A program made the position numbers and the translations under genes. Shown piece after piece: positions 25,591 through 33,939 of a DNA stretch of 40,629 nt. Source of the stretch: Bacteroidaceae bacterium. GTDB taxonomy: Bacteria > Bacteroidota > Bacteroidia > Bacteroidales > Bacteroidaceae. The stretch spans positions 1 to 40,629 of the forward strand of contig JAUUPT010000037.1 of the NCBI GenBank assembly GCA_030843315.1, written 5' to 3'. The notes under the pieces were generated by a model. It saw only the letters and a program-made list of their open reading frames with translations, was not told the origin of the DNA and made no database searches. Positions within the stretch are counted from its first letter, which is position 1. Each line of letters begins with the position of its first letter.

Positions 25591-26853
25591 TCAATTGGAT
25601 TGTTTTCGCAATTTATCTACCGCATTCTCTAATGATTCCGTAGGTTCTATGATGTTGTAGCTCTTCCAGAAATCCTCGCTCCAATATTCATCTACCAAGT
25701 CATAGAACACTTGCTTCTGTTTGAATGTATTCTTGTTGGAGATATTAGTGGTGGGACGCTCTATTCTGTCAGTCACCACCATCTCGGAGAAAGCGGTATA
25801 GGTAGCGGAGAACAGCTTCTTCTTCCAGTCACACTTGAAGCGGATGACATTCCGGATGTAGTTCAGATAGGTTTTGGAATCCTGTTGCTTGTAGGTCACC
25901 AAATAGCTGACTTCCTGCGGGCGGAATCTCAGTCCGAGGGGTTTCTTGTGAAGAATGGCTTCTACGGCTTTCACCCGGTTTGCCATATCCAGTTCGAACT
26001 CGGCACGGGTAAAGGATAGACGTTCATGGTCGATATACAATTTCCCGATGAACAAAGCATACATCAGGCTGACACGCGGACGGAAGCTGATGACGTATTG
26101 CATACGATTGTCCAGGTTGACCGGTTCTTCCATACGGAAATCATAGTAATCCAGACTTTCCTTGCTTAGCAGAGCATCGCCGTTCTTCACAATGTCCAGA
26201 TAGAGAGACAAGTTAGGACCTCCCAGCACTTTGACGGCCAGCGTGTCGCTTTGGCGTTGGCTCAGCAGGCGACGACCTTTCAGCAACTGCACCTTGTCGT
26301 TTTCTACATCACGGTTGCTGTAAGGTGTTTTATAGACATCCATCACAGCTTCGGACACGCTGATGTAGCGGCGGCGCTTCTGCACCGTTTCGCGATAAAA
26401 GGCAGTCAGCATATTGTCGTTTGCAGAGTAGTTTAAGGGAATTTTCTGGATGGCTTGCTCCACAATGGCACGGGGATTATTACCAAAGACTACAATCTCA
26501 TTCAGCATATTGGGGGCGGGTATCATCCATACAGTCAGATTATTTCCCTTCCCGACTTCCTCTGCCGAGAGGCGCGTACTGAGATAACCGATGTGGGAGA
26601 CTTCCAGGCCGCGAAAGATTTCGGCTTCGGTCACCTTTAGGGAGAAAGTACCGTCGGCATTGGTCACCGTTCCCACATTGCTACCTACAACAGAGATATT
26701 TACGTTTTCCAGTTTTCGCCGGCTATCCTTGTTTTTCACTACACCGGTTATGATGAGGTCGTTCATCGCAGCATCTTGTGCCATCAGCGGAGTGGTACTT
26801 GAACATAGAAATATGATCAGACACCCAAGAGTAAATCTTACTAAGTTTTTCAT
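25591..26853 (-). CDS. Carboxypeptidase-like regulatory domain protein (paralogue of the STN protein)
   Basis: This 420-aa exported protein has a signal peptide (about 1-26, ending PLMAQ) and a carboxypeptidase-like regulatory sandwich (about 33-115: ITGVVKNKDSRRKLENVNI ... SHIGYLSTRL). Its long C-terminal region matches the C-terminal half of the 22596-24143 protein: TAFYRETVQKRRRYISVSEAV versus TTFYREGVQLKNKFQSLTEAV, and SEDFWKSYNIIEP versus DKNFWEDFNVIPL near the end. It lacks the STN domain. It precedes the sigma gene by 50 bp on the same strand and is probably co-transcribed. Function unknown; outer-membrane or periplasmic location is likely. Confidence 0.78.
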   Translation of the reverse strand: MKNLVRFTLGCLIIFLCSSTTPLMAQDAAMNDLIITGVVKNKDSRRKLENVNISVVGSNVGTVTNADGTFSLKVTEAEIFRGLEVSHIGYLSTRLSAEEVGKGNNLTVWMIPAPNMLNEIVVFGNNPRAIVEQAIQKIPLNYSANDNMLTAFYRETVQKRRRYISVSEAVMDVYKTPYSNRDVENDKVQLLKGRRLLSQRQSDTLAVKVLGGPNLSLYLDIVKNGDALLSKESLDYYDFRMEEPVNLDNRMQYVISFRPRVSLMYALFIGKLYIDHERLSFTRAEFELDMANRVKAVEAILHKKPLGLRFRPQEVSYLVTYKQQDSKTYLNYIRNVIRFKCDWKKKLFSATYTAFSEMVVTDRIERPTTNISNKNTFKQKQVFYDLVDEYWSEDFWKSYNIIEPTESLENAVDKLRKQSN

Positions 26854-26956
26854 ATGGCATGGTTTTAAGGGGTTTCTATAGTTAAGAGCGGAGGGAAAGG
26901 AAGAACCCTACGGATTTTCCGGGAAAAAGAGAGGTTTGTGTAGAAAATTAAAGGGA

Positions 26957-27985
26957 TTAATTGAACTGTTGCGGGTTCCTTTGGCTCATAATGACGTAAA
27001 TGATGACCGGTGCACCGATGATAGGTGTCACGGCATTCAGCGGAATGATGCCTGACTCGCCGGGCAGGACACAAATAAGGTTGCAGAGCAATGCTACTGC
27101 GCCTCCGCTGAGAATAGTGACGGGCAGCAGGGAGTTGTGATTGGCCGTTCCCAATATCATGCGGGCTACATGGGGCACAGCCAGACCGATAAATGCTACC
27201 GGTCCGCAAAAAGCGGTAGTGATGGCAGTCAGCAGTCCGGTGATAACCAGTAGCCAGTTGCGCACACGGCGGATATTTACACCCAGGTTCTCGGCATAGC
27301 GTTCGCCCAGCAGCAAGGCGTTCAAGGGTTTTATCAGCAGCAATGAGCCGAATAATCCCAGTACGGTGACCAGCGCAAAGGCAGGCATCTGTTGCAGGGA
27401 TACGCCACCGAAGTTGCCCATTCCCCAAATCATATAAGACTGCACACCCTCTGCCGTAGCAAAGAAATTCAGCAGGGCGATGGCGGAAGAGGCGATATAA
27501 CCTATCATGATGCCTGTTATCAGCAGCATGATATTGCTCTTTATCAGTGTGGAAAAGAAAAGGATAAGCGCCATAATCAGCATGGCGCCGATAAATGCAC
27601 CCGCCAACACGGAGAAGAAACCGGACAGGCTGAAAGTACCTGCCGTGATGCTACCGCCAAACAGCAGCATGACAAAGGCTACGCCCAGGCTTGCCCCGGA
27701 GTTGATGCCTAGAATGGATGGGCCTGCCAGCGGATTCTTGAATGCCGTCTGCAACATCAGTCCGCAAACCGCCAATGCTCCCCCGCAAAGCAAGGCCGTC
27801 AGCGCTTGGGGCAAGCGGGATTCCCAAAGGATGAAGTTCCAGCTGGCCTTCCCTCCTTCTCCACCGAGAAGGATACGAAAAACATCGGCAGGCGGAATCG
27901 ACACCGACCCTACCAGCAAATTCATTATAAAGAGCAGCAAAATAACTACTCCCAAGCCGATGCCGTATTTCCAACCTTTGGACAT
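26957..27985 (-). CDS. btuC: FecCD-family ABC permease, vitamin B12 uptake
   Basis: This 342-aa inner-membrane permease starts at the ATG at 27985 (MSKGWKYG), five bases after the btuF stop; an earlier in-frame TTG is less likely. It has about 10 hydrophobic helices. The FecCD signature GPVAFIGLAVPHVARMI (about 245-260) and the motif SRLPQALTALLCGGALAVCG near the start are present. It carries solute from the periplasmic binding protein inward, powered by an ATPase not encoded next to it. It is the last gene of the riboswitch-led btuB-G-F-C operon, so cobalamin or a precursor is the likely substrate. Confidence 0.9.
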   Translation of the reverse strand: MSKGWKYGIGLGVVILLLFIMNLLVGSVSIPPADVFRILLGGEGGKASWNFILWESRLPQALTALLCGGALAVCGLMLQTAFKNPLAGPSILGINSGASLGVAFVMLLFGGSITAGTFSLSGFFSVLAGAFIGAMLIMALILFFSTLIKSNIMLLITGIMIGYIASSAIALLNFFATAEGVQSYMIWGMGNFGGVSLQQMPAFALVTVLGLFGSLLLIKPLNALLLGERYAENLGVNIRRVRNWLLVITGLLTAITTAFCGPVAFIGLAVPHVARMILGTANHNSLLPVTILSGGAVALLCNLICVLPGESGIIPLNAVTPIIGAPVIIYVIMSQRNPQQFN

Positions 27986-27990
27986 ATATT

Positions 27991-29127
27991 TTATTCTTTT
28001 AGTTTGCAAAAATAGCGCAAACCTCCCAAATCTCCTATTTCGGGATGCAGAATCTGTATCAAATCTGCCAACAGATAGTCGGGACGAAAAGGCGTCTCTT
28101 CATAGAAAGGAACTTTTGCCGTATTGCAACCATATACATTCCGCTCTTTGAAAGCCTTGAAACCGGTGTATCCGATATAATCCGCTTTCAGATCGGAATA
28201 GGTCATGTCGCGGTCGCGATTATACTTGATAGTCCATACATCCGCATCCCCCGCCTTATCAAATACCGTTTCAAAAGCCAAAGGCACAGACCCGCTATGC
28301 CTGTCATCAGCAAAAACATATCGTCCGCAAGCATCCCGGAAAAGCCTTCCCATCGTACTGCGTCCTCCCGGCACATACCATGCCGAACCACTCTTCAACT
28401 CGCTGACAATAGACAGAGACACTGACGAAAGCGCCGCACGCATCTTGAGCAGCTGATAGCAACTATCCACCTCGGCAAAAAGGCTGTCCGCCTTCGCGGT
28501 AGCGCCGAAAAGCAGTCCATAGAAACGCATCCATTCAGCACGTCCCAAAGCGGATGTTTCCATATAGTCGGCACATTCAATAATCGGGATATTCAGTTTC
28601 TCGATGCGCCCATACCCACCGCTATTCTCAAACGGAGAAAGCAGGATAGCATCGGGGTGCAGGTCAATAATCTTCTCCATATCGGGGTTCATACCGTCAC
28701 CGCAATCTGTGATAGTGCCATTAGCTACTGCCGCCTGTACAGCCGGCAACTTGATGTACTTCAAATCGCAGATGCCGCCAATACTGCTGAAAGCACCCAA
28801 CTTATATACCAATCCGCAATGCACAGACGAATAGACTACCGATTTGGAGAGAGGCGTGCGCACAACAGTCCCTTCCGGCAAGTGCTCCGGCAGAGGCTCG
28901 GCAGCAGGCACCAGCACATAGGTGTGCAATGTTTTTAGCGTATCCCAAGGGTTGCGCAAGGTGGCAACGGTATAGTCGGGATAAGCGACTAACGTCAGGT
29001 TGTCGGCATAGCGCAGGGGGATGGTGTCACCTTGCGTTAAAGCAAAAGCAGTCTTACTTCTCCCCCCGCAAGAGGAGAGAAACAAGACTGTAATCCAAAG
29101 AATAGAAAAGCTGGAAATTCGTTGCAT
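27991..29127 (-). CDS. btuF: Periplasmic cobalamin-binding lipoprotein (BtuF-like)
   Basis: This 378-aa ABC solute-binding lipoprotein has an SPII signal (lipobox LFLSSC, about 15-20). It has the class III binding-protein layout with two lobes: FSSIGGICDLKYIKLPAV ... DLHPDAILLSPFENSGGYG, then ECADYMETSALGRAEWMRF, the long linking helix and a C-terminal lobe with ADIVTIKYNRDRDMT-like text. It follows btuG by 4 bp and precedes btuC by 5 bp. Its operon position below the cobalamin riboswitch supports B12 rather than siderophore binding; the fold alone would fit either. Confidence 0.85.
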   Translation of the reverse strand: MQRISSFSILWITVLFLSSCGGRSKTAFALTQGDTIPLRYADNLTLVAYPDYTVATLRNPWDTLKTLHTYVLVPAAEPLPEHLPEGTVVRTPLSKSVVYSSVHCGLVYKLGAFSSIGGICDLKYIKLPAVQAAVANGTITDCGDGMNPDMEKIIDLHPDAILLSPFENSGGYGRIEKLNIPIIECADYMETSALGRAEWMRFYGLLFGATAKADSLFAEVDSCYQLLKMRAALSSVSLSIVSELKSGSAWYVPGGRSTMGRLFRDACGRYVFADDRHSGSVPLAFETVFDKAGDADVWTIKYNRDRDMTYSDLKADYIGYTGFKAFKERNVYGCNTAKVPFYEETPFRPDYLLADLIQILHPEIGDLGGLRYFCKLKE

Positions 29128-29131
29128 ATTC

Positions 29132-30193
29132 TTATTCGGTTACAAAGCGCATATTAGTAGTATAATATCCGGTTTCAAATTGACCTTTGGATGCACCGTC
29201 ACTGCCATATACATAAATATCATTGAGTGCAGAATAGGGTTGGTCACCAATATATACATCTCCCGAAGTCGGGTTTACCGCAATGAATGCCGGATTCTGG
29301 AAATTACTAAAAGCTACAAATTCATTCGTCTTTTTAGTATCCATATCATATACTCCGATTGATCCAGGAACACTTGAATAATAGTCGGCATAAATGAAGT
29401 AAACCTTTCTATCTTTTATAGCAGCACTGCTGGCATTACAAATCGACTCAACTTTATCTGTGGCCGGATCGAGACATTGCAATGTACTGGAAATAGTTTT
29501 ACCATAATCTCCGCAAGAAATAAAATATACCTTTCCGTCTTCACCGGTAAAGCAAACATTATAAGGATTCAACAATACCGTAATATCTTTCGTCTTAGTA
29601 AAAGAAGCAAGATTAACAACCGCTATCTTATCTTCGGCACCATAACCTGAGATATTTACATACAATTTACCATCGGTAGCAGTCAATGCTTCCGGATGGT
29701 CACCCACTGCTACTGTTGCTGCTACTGCCAAGCTAACAGTATCAATTTTAGAAACTGTTCCGTCATACGATGTAAAGTAAACATTTCCATCTGTTGCAGT
29801 CAAATAACGCGGTTCTATAGGCTCACCTGCATCATTTGCCAAGTTCAAGGTCTTTTCTCTCTTAAAAGTTTTTCTATTTACAATCTCAATCTTGGCAGAC
29901 GAACTACATGCAATATATACTTTAGAACCGTACACACACAAATCTTGCACATCTCCGATGCCCTCACCGTTGGCTGCGGCAAACAAGTCATTGCTAACCT
30001 TTTTAGTTTCTACATCATACCATTGCACAGAACCATTGTTAGCGCCCCAATTTCCTGTATTAATAACGTAAGCTCCGGTAGTAGTCACAGGCGGTGTGGG
30101 TGGTATGACTTCATCGTCATCATCATCACTACAAGCTGCAAACAGACCTAATGCTACAGCCATTAATGCTACTTTGTACCAATACTTTTTCAT
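29132..30193 (-). CDS. btuG: BtuG-like surface cobalamin-binding beta-propeller lipoprotein
   Basis: This 353-aa lipoprotein has a signal with lipobox LFAAC (Cys21) followed by SDDDDDDE, an acidic start typical of surface-exported Bacteroides lipoproteins. The mature protein is a YncE/DUF5074-type seven-bladed propeller: repeating strands such as YVINTGNWGANNGSVQWYD, PRYLTATDGNVYFTSYDGTVSKID, PEALTATDGKLYVNISGYG and ISCGDYGKTISSTLQCLD. In B. thetaiotaomicron BtuG proteins cap BtuB and capture B12 with very high affinity; this gene lies 21 bp after btuB under the same riboswitch, the same arrangement. It acts at the outer surface. Confidence 0.85.
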   Translation of the reverse strand: MKKYWYKVALMAVALGLFAACSDDDDDEVIPPTPPVTTTGAYVINTGNWGANNGSVQWYDVETKKVSNDLFAAANGEGIGDVQDLCVYGSKVYIACSSSAKIEIVNRKTFKREKTLNLANDAGEPIEPRYLTATDGNVYFTSYDGTVSKIDTVSLAVAATVAVGDHPEALTATDGKLYVNISGYGAEDKIAVVNLASFTKTKDITVLLNPYNVCFTGEDGKVYFISCGDYGKTISSTLQCLDPATDKVESICNASSAAIKDRKVYFIYADYYSSVPGSIGVYDMDTKKTNEFVAFSNFQNPAFIAVNPTSGDVYIGDQPYSALNDIYVYGSDGASKGQFETGYYTTNMRFVTE

Positions 30194-30214
30194 CGTTTCT
30201 TCTTTTTAATTTGT

Positions 30215-32224
30215 TTATAAATAATAATTGATTGTTATTTTATAGTTACGCCCCGGCATGGGATAGTAACGAACTATCTCATAGTTTTTGTTGCTCAGAT
30301 TCAAGGCATCCAGTTGTACACGCAGCGAATGTTTCTTCCATTTGAAAGCACGCGAAAGAGAAATGCTGTGGTCTGTGTAAGGTTCAATGCGATTAGCAGG
30401 TATGTTTTGAGCAATGAAGTATCGCTCCGAAGCATACAGCAAATTATACGTAATGTTGAAGTAGGGATTCTCCAGTGTCAGACTACCCGAACCGGAATGC
30501 TTCGGGGTGTATATAACCTGATTACGCCATAGCTTACTGTTACGGTCGGTGATGTCTTCTGCCTGCATATAATTATAAGTAGCCATGAGGTATAGCTTAT
30601 AATGCTCTGCCAATTTCATTTCGCCAGCCAGGTTCACGTCCATGCCGATTGTCTCCGCTTTTCCCAGATTGCTCATCTTCCAGATGAACATAGTAGGTAC
30701 TGCAACAATCTTGTCTTCCACCTTATTATAATAGGCATCCACCGATAAACTCAGATAATCGATGAATCCCAGTGAGTTGGAATTCCAGGTAGTCCCAAAA
30801 TTGACTTGTCGGGTGGTTTCAGGTTTCAGATTAGAGTTTCCTATTTTCAGATAATATAAGTCATTGAATGTCGGTACCCGAAATATGTCTTTGTAAGAAG
30901 CCCGGAAGCGTAATCCAAAATCAAAAGGTTTCCACGATAAACTGAGAGCCGGCGAGAGATGCTTGCGGTCGTCGGCAGCATCACCTGTACGAACATCCTC
31001 TGTAATAAAGGTATTCAGCAGGGAAGCCGTAGCAGAAAATCTCTTGTTGCTATAACGCGCAGCAACAGCAGTCAGATACGTAAATCGTTCGGGAGACTGA
31101 TTACTCTCCAAAGTAGTTGACAAATAATTATAGGCAAAGTCTTGTGCCAAGGAGAAGGACAAACCTTTCACCGGCTCAGTCCATAGCGTGGCGGACAAAT
31201 AAGTCTCCGTCTGCCGGAAACGATCGTCTGTAATACCCGAAGATTCTTTATTATAATCACGGTTCCAGGTATAGTTGAACTTTCCGCTTGCTTGCAATTT
31301 CCACTTTTCCGAAAAACGATTTTCGTATTTCAACTGGCCGAAATAATTACGGTCATAAAGTCGTTCGGCAGCATAAGTATTATCATAAATCACTCCCCCG
31401 GGCAATCCTCTTTCCGAATCGAAAAGATAGGCTTTCGCTTTCAAATCCTGCTTATCGCTCAAAGCGGCAAATAGATTGACTTCTGCCCGATACGTCTCTA
31501 TATCGCTATTATTACGTTTAGAGTCTATCCATTTAGTACCATTCTTCAATTTAAAGGGATAATTGCCGTCTGCCCGTAAATAATTCACATATCCTGTAAG
31601 GCTGAAAATGCCGTTCAACTTCTGTGCATAGAATAAAGATGGATTGACCAATCCATAGGAACCGGCATTTAAATTAGCTATCAACCGGAAGGGACGTTCA
31701 TCTAAGTCCGGCTTTGCAGTTTCAATGCTCAGTGCACCGGCAGAAGCGAACATCTTTGCTGTCTGGTAAATATTATCGCTTTGCCCGATGCTCAATGTCA
31801 ATTCCGAAACATTATCCAAAGAAAAACGGGAAATGTCTATTTGTCCGGACTGGCAATTACTTATCGCCACTCCGTCGTAACTAACTGCCGTATGCTGTGC
31901 TCCCAAGCTGCGTACAGATACGGTCTTTAATCCACCAATTCCGCCGTAATCCTTGACACTGACCCCGGAGAAATGACGGACAGCATCCGCAACGTCCAAC
32001 ACTCCCAACCGCTCCATTTCAATTTTCTTCATCTGCTGCAACGGTGCGGCCGACGTGAGCGAAGGTGACACACGACGCCCTTTCACATTCACTTCCGGAA
32101 TGGAATGTACTTTTCCGACAATGGTATCTCCCAACTCTTGTGCATGCAAATTAATGCATATACATGCCATAAAAAGACATAAAAGGAGTTGTACCCTAAT
32201 ATAGGACGGGTTACTTTTAATCAT
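30215..32224 (-). CDS. btuB: TonB-dependent cobalamin outer-membrane receptor
   Basis: This 669-aa TonB-dependent transporter starts at the ATG at 32224 (MIKSNPSYIRVQLLL); the upstream 39 in-frame codons belong to the riboswitch leader. The signal ends about residue 29 (INLHAQ). A plug (about 45-160, MKKIEMERLGVLDVADAVRHFSG, VSVKDYGGIGGLKTVSVRS, abridged) is followed by a 22-strand barrel ending in an aromatic C-terminus (NYKITINYYL). There is no carboxypeptidase-like N-extension, so it is the BtuB type and not the SusC type. It is the first gene of the B12 operon, directly below the cobalamin riboswitch, and pairs with btuG. Confidence 0.92.
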   Translation of the reverse strand: MIKSNPSYIRVQLLLCLFMACICINLHAQELGDTIVGKVHSIPEVNVKGRRVSPSLTSAAPLQQMKKIEMERLGVLDVADAVRHFSGVSVKDYGGIGGLKTVSVRSLGAQHTAVSYDGVAISNCQSGQIDISRFSLDNVSELTLSIGQSDNIYQTAKMFASAGALSIETAKPDLDERPFRLIANLNAGSYGLVNPSLFYAQKLNGIFSLTGYVNYLRADGNYPFKLKNGTKWIDSKRNNSDIETYRAEVNLFAALSDKQDLKAKAYLFDSERGLPGGVIYDNTYAAERLYDRNYFGQLKYENRFSEKWKLQASGKFNYTWNRDYNKESSGITDDRFRQTETYLSATLWTEPVKGLSFSLAQDFAYNYLSTTLESNQSPERFTYLTAVAARYSNKRFSATASLLNTFITEDVRTGDAADDRKHLSPALSLSWKPFDFGLRFRASYKDIFRVPTFNDLYYLKIGNSNLKPETTRQVNFGTTWNSNSLGFIDYLSLSVDAYYNKVEDKIVAVPTMFIWKMSNLGKAETIGMDVNLAGEMKLAEHYKLYLMATYNYMQAEDITDRNSKLWRNQVIYTPKHSGSGSLTLENPYFNITYNLLYASERYFIAQNIPANRIEPYTDHSISLSRAFKWKKHSLRVQLDALNLSNKNYEIVRYYPMPGRNYKITINYYL

Positions 32225-32287
32225 ATATAAATAGATTAGAACTTGTACTTCTCGTGCCCTTTCCTCGAAGACACAAAGAGACGAAAG

Positions 32288-32460
32288 TTTTGCAGGTCTT
32301 CTGACTCGTTTCCGGTGTATCGCCTTCCCATCCTTCCTCAAAGAACAGTGGCATTAAGTATGATACCCCACACATGAAACTCACAGCAGCGGGACTGTCC
32401 GGGATTTGCACCCGATTCCCTTTTCATCCGATCCCCCGAATAGAGGATGCGGAACAAAAC
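32288..32460 (-). promoter_or_regulatory. Cobalamin riboswitch
   Basis: On the minus strand the aptamer features appear in order: GGGAATCGGGTGCAAATCCC, then GGACAGTCCCGCTGCTGTGA, then the B12-box region with GCCACTG, GGAAGGATGGGAAGGC, and finally CAGAAGACCTGC pairing toward the start. It lies between the promoter and btuB. By analogy with known B12 riboswitches, cobalamin binding represses the operon. Ends are approximate. Confidence 0.94.
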
Positions 32461-32465
32461 GTTGG

Positions 32466-32496
32466 CAAAGATAAGAATATATTATGATATAGCAAT
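32466..32496 (-). promoter_or_regulatory. Promoter of the B12 uptake operon
   Basis: On the minus strand ATTG (complement of 32493-32496) and TATCTTTG (complement of 32466-32473) are separated by 19 bases, a good match to the Bacteroides consensus, placed immediately before the riboswitch. Confidence 0.65.
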
Positions 32497-32576
32497 CAAA
32501 AACGACTCTTCAACACCTTTTATCAATTATTAAATCAAAAACTGAGAAATTAATTACCATTGTAGCTTTCATTTCC

Positions 32577-32584
32577 TAACTTTG
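32577..32584 (+). promoter_or_regulatory. Possible -7 box of the HAD-thioesterase gene
   Basis: TAACTTTG fits TAnnTTTG 25 bp upstream of the ATG. No convincing -33 element at the right spacing. Confidence 0.4.
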
Positions 32585-32609
32585 TGACCTAACCACTAAA
32601 AAAGTTGCC

Positions 32610-33842
32610 ATGAAATACAAATTATTAGTTCTTGATGTAGACGGAACACTCCTCAACGACGAGAGGGAAATCAGTAAACGGACATTGGCCGCCTTACTGA
32701 AAGTTCAACAAATGGGAGTGCGGATTGTATTGGCGTCCGGCAGACCTACCTATGGATTGATGCCACTGGCCAAAGCTCTTGAATTGGGCAATTACGGTGG
32801 ATTCATCCTGTCGTACAATGGTTGTCAGATTATCAATGCGCAGAACGGGGAAGTGTTGTTCGAAAGACGCATCAATCCCGAAATGTTGCCTTACCTGGAA
32901 AAGAAAGCGCGCAAGAATGGTTTCGATATATTTACTTATCATGCAGATACTCTCATGACTAACCAACCCGAGAATAAATACATTCAGGACGAAGCCCGGC
33001 TGAACGACCTAATCGTAATTGAAGAAGACGAGTTCTCCACTGCTATCGACTTTGCGCCCTGCAAGTGTATGCTGGTCAGTGATGACGAAGAGGCACTGAT
33101 TGGATTGGAAGAGCATTGGAAGAGACGCTTGGCAGGAACTCTGGATGTTTTCCGTTCCGAACCCTATTTCCTGGAAGTAGTGCCTTGCGGCGTTGACAAA
33201 GCAAATACACTGGGGGCTTTGATGGAAGATTTGGGTGTGAAACGTGAAGAAGTCATCGCCATTGGAGACGGTGTGTGCGATGTGACCATGCTTCAACTGG
33301 CAGGCGTAGGCGTAGCAATGGGGCATTCGCAGGATTCCGTAAAAGTATGTGCCGACCATGTGACAGCTTCGAACGAAGAAGACGGCGTAGCCTTGGCTGT
33401 AGAGAAATTAATCCTGGCAGAAGTCCATGCCGCCGAAATACCTTTGGATCAACTGAACGCCCGGGCACGCCATGCGCTAATGGGCAACCTGGGAATACAA
33501 TATACTTATGCCGCCGAAGATCGCGTAGAAGCAACCATGCCGGTAGACGAACGTACCCGCCAGCCTTTCGGCATCCTGCATGGGGGCGCCACCCTTGCAC
33601 TGGCAGAAACGGTTGCCGGACTCGGCTCCATGATTACTTGCCAACCCGATGAGATTGTAGTAGGTATGCAGGTCAGCGGCAACCATATTTCTTCGGCACA
33701 CGAGGGAGATACGGTGCGTGCCATCGGTACCATCGTCCACAAAGGTCGTTCCTCGCACGTATGGAATGTAGATGTATTTACATCGACCAATAAGCTGGTA
33801 TCTTCGATACGGGTAGTGAATAGTATATTGAAGAAGAGATAA
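32610..33842 (+). CDS. Fusion: Cof-type HAD phosphatase plus hotdog thioesterase
   Basis: This 410-aa two-domain protein has residues 1-265 as a Cof/IIB HAD hydrolase: LDVDGTLLND (Asp9 nucleophile, Asp11), LASGRPT (motif II) and AIGDGVCDVTMLQLAGVGVAMG (motif IV, about 217). Residues 275-410 are a 4HBT hotdog thioesterase with FGILHGGATLALAETVAGLGS (about 319) carrying the HGG turn and catalytic Glu, then VGMQVSGNHISSAHEGD. The second half resembles DHNA-CoA thioesterase (menaquinone pathway) and PaaI-type enzymes. The sequence reads continuously across the junction with no frameshift. The substrate pairing is not evident. It has a strong terminator after the stop. Confidence 0.88.
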   Translation: MKYKLLVLDVDGTLLNDEREISKRTLAALLKVQQMGVRIVLASGRPTYGLMPLAKALELGNYGGFILSYNGCQIINAQNGEVLFERRINPEMLPYLEKKARKNGFDIFTYHADTLMTNQPENKYIQDEARLNDLIVIEEDEFSTAIDFAPCKCMLVSDDEEALIGLEEHWKRRLAGTLDVFRSEPYFLEVVPCGVDKANTLGALMEDLGVKREEVIAIGDGVCDVTMLQLAGVGVAMGHSQDSVKVCADHVTASNEEDGVALAVEKLILAEVHAAEIPLDQLNARARHALMGNLGIQYTYAAEDRVEATMPVDERTRQPFGILHGGATLALAETVAGLGSMITCQPDEIVVGMQVSGNHISSAHEGDTVRAIGTIVHKGRSSHVWNVDVFTSTNKLVSSIRVVNSILKKR

Positions 33843-33856
33843 AGACATCATAAAGA

Positions 33857-33887
33857 AAACACTTGCAAAGATACTTTGCAAGTGTTT
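33857..33887 (+). terminator. Terminator after the HAD-thioesterase gene
   Basis: A 14-bp perfect stem (arms 33857-33870 and 33874-33887) with a 3-base loop lies 14 bases past the stop. The T tract is weak. Confidence 0.75.
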
Positions 33888-33908
33888 CTATCCTGCTTCA
33901 AAAAAGGA

Positions 33909-33937
33909 ACGCCGTAAATCAATGATTTACGGCGTTT
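33909..33937. terminator. Second hairpin, possible bidirectional terminator
   Basis: Fourteen-base arms (33909-33922 and 33924-33937) form a near-complete palindrome preceded by an A run and followed by TCTTAATTATCTT. It backs up the first terminator and is the last feature that looks like backbone before the AT-rich region. Confidence 0.65.
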
Positions 33938-33939
33938 CT

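Noticed and set aside
26957..29127. Siderophore or heme transport instead of B12
   Set aside because: The proteins alone fit either, but the riboswitch and btuB/btuG directly upstream with 4-21 bp gaps favour cobalamin.
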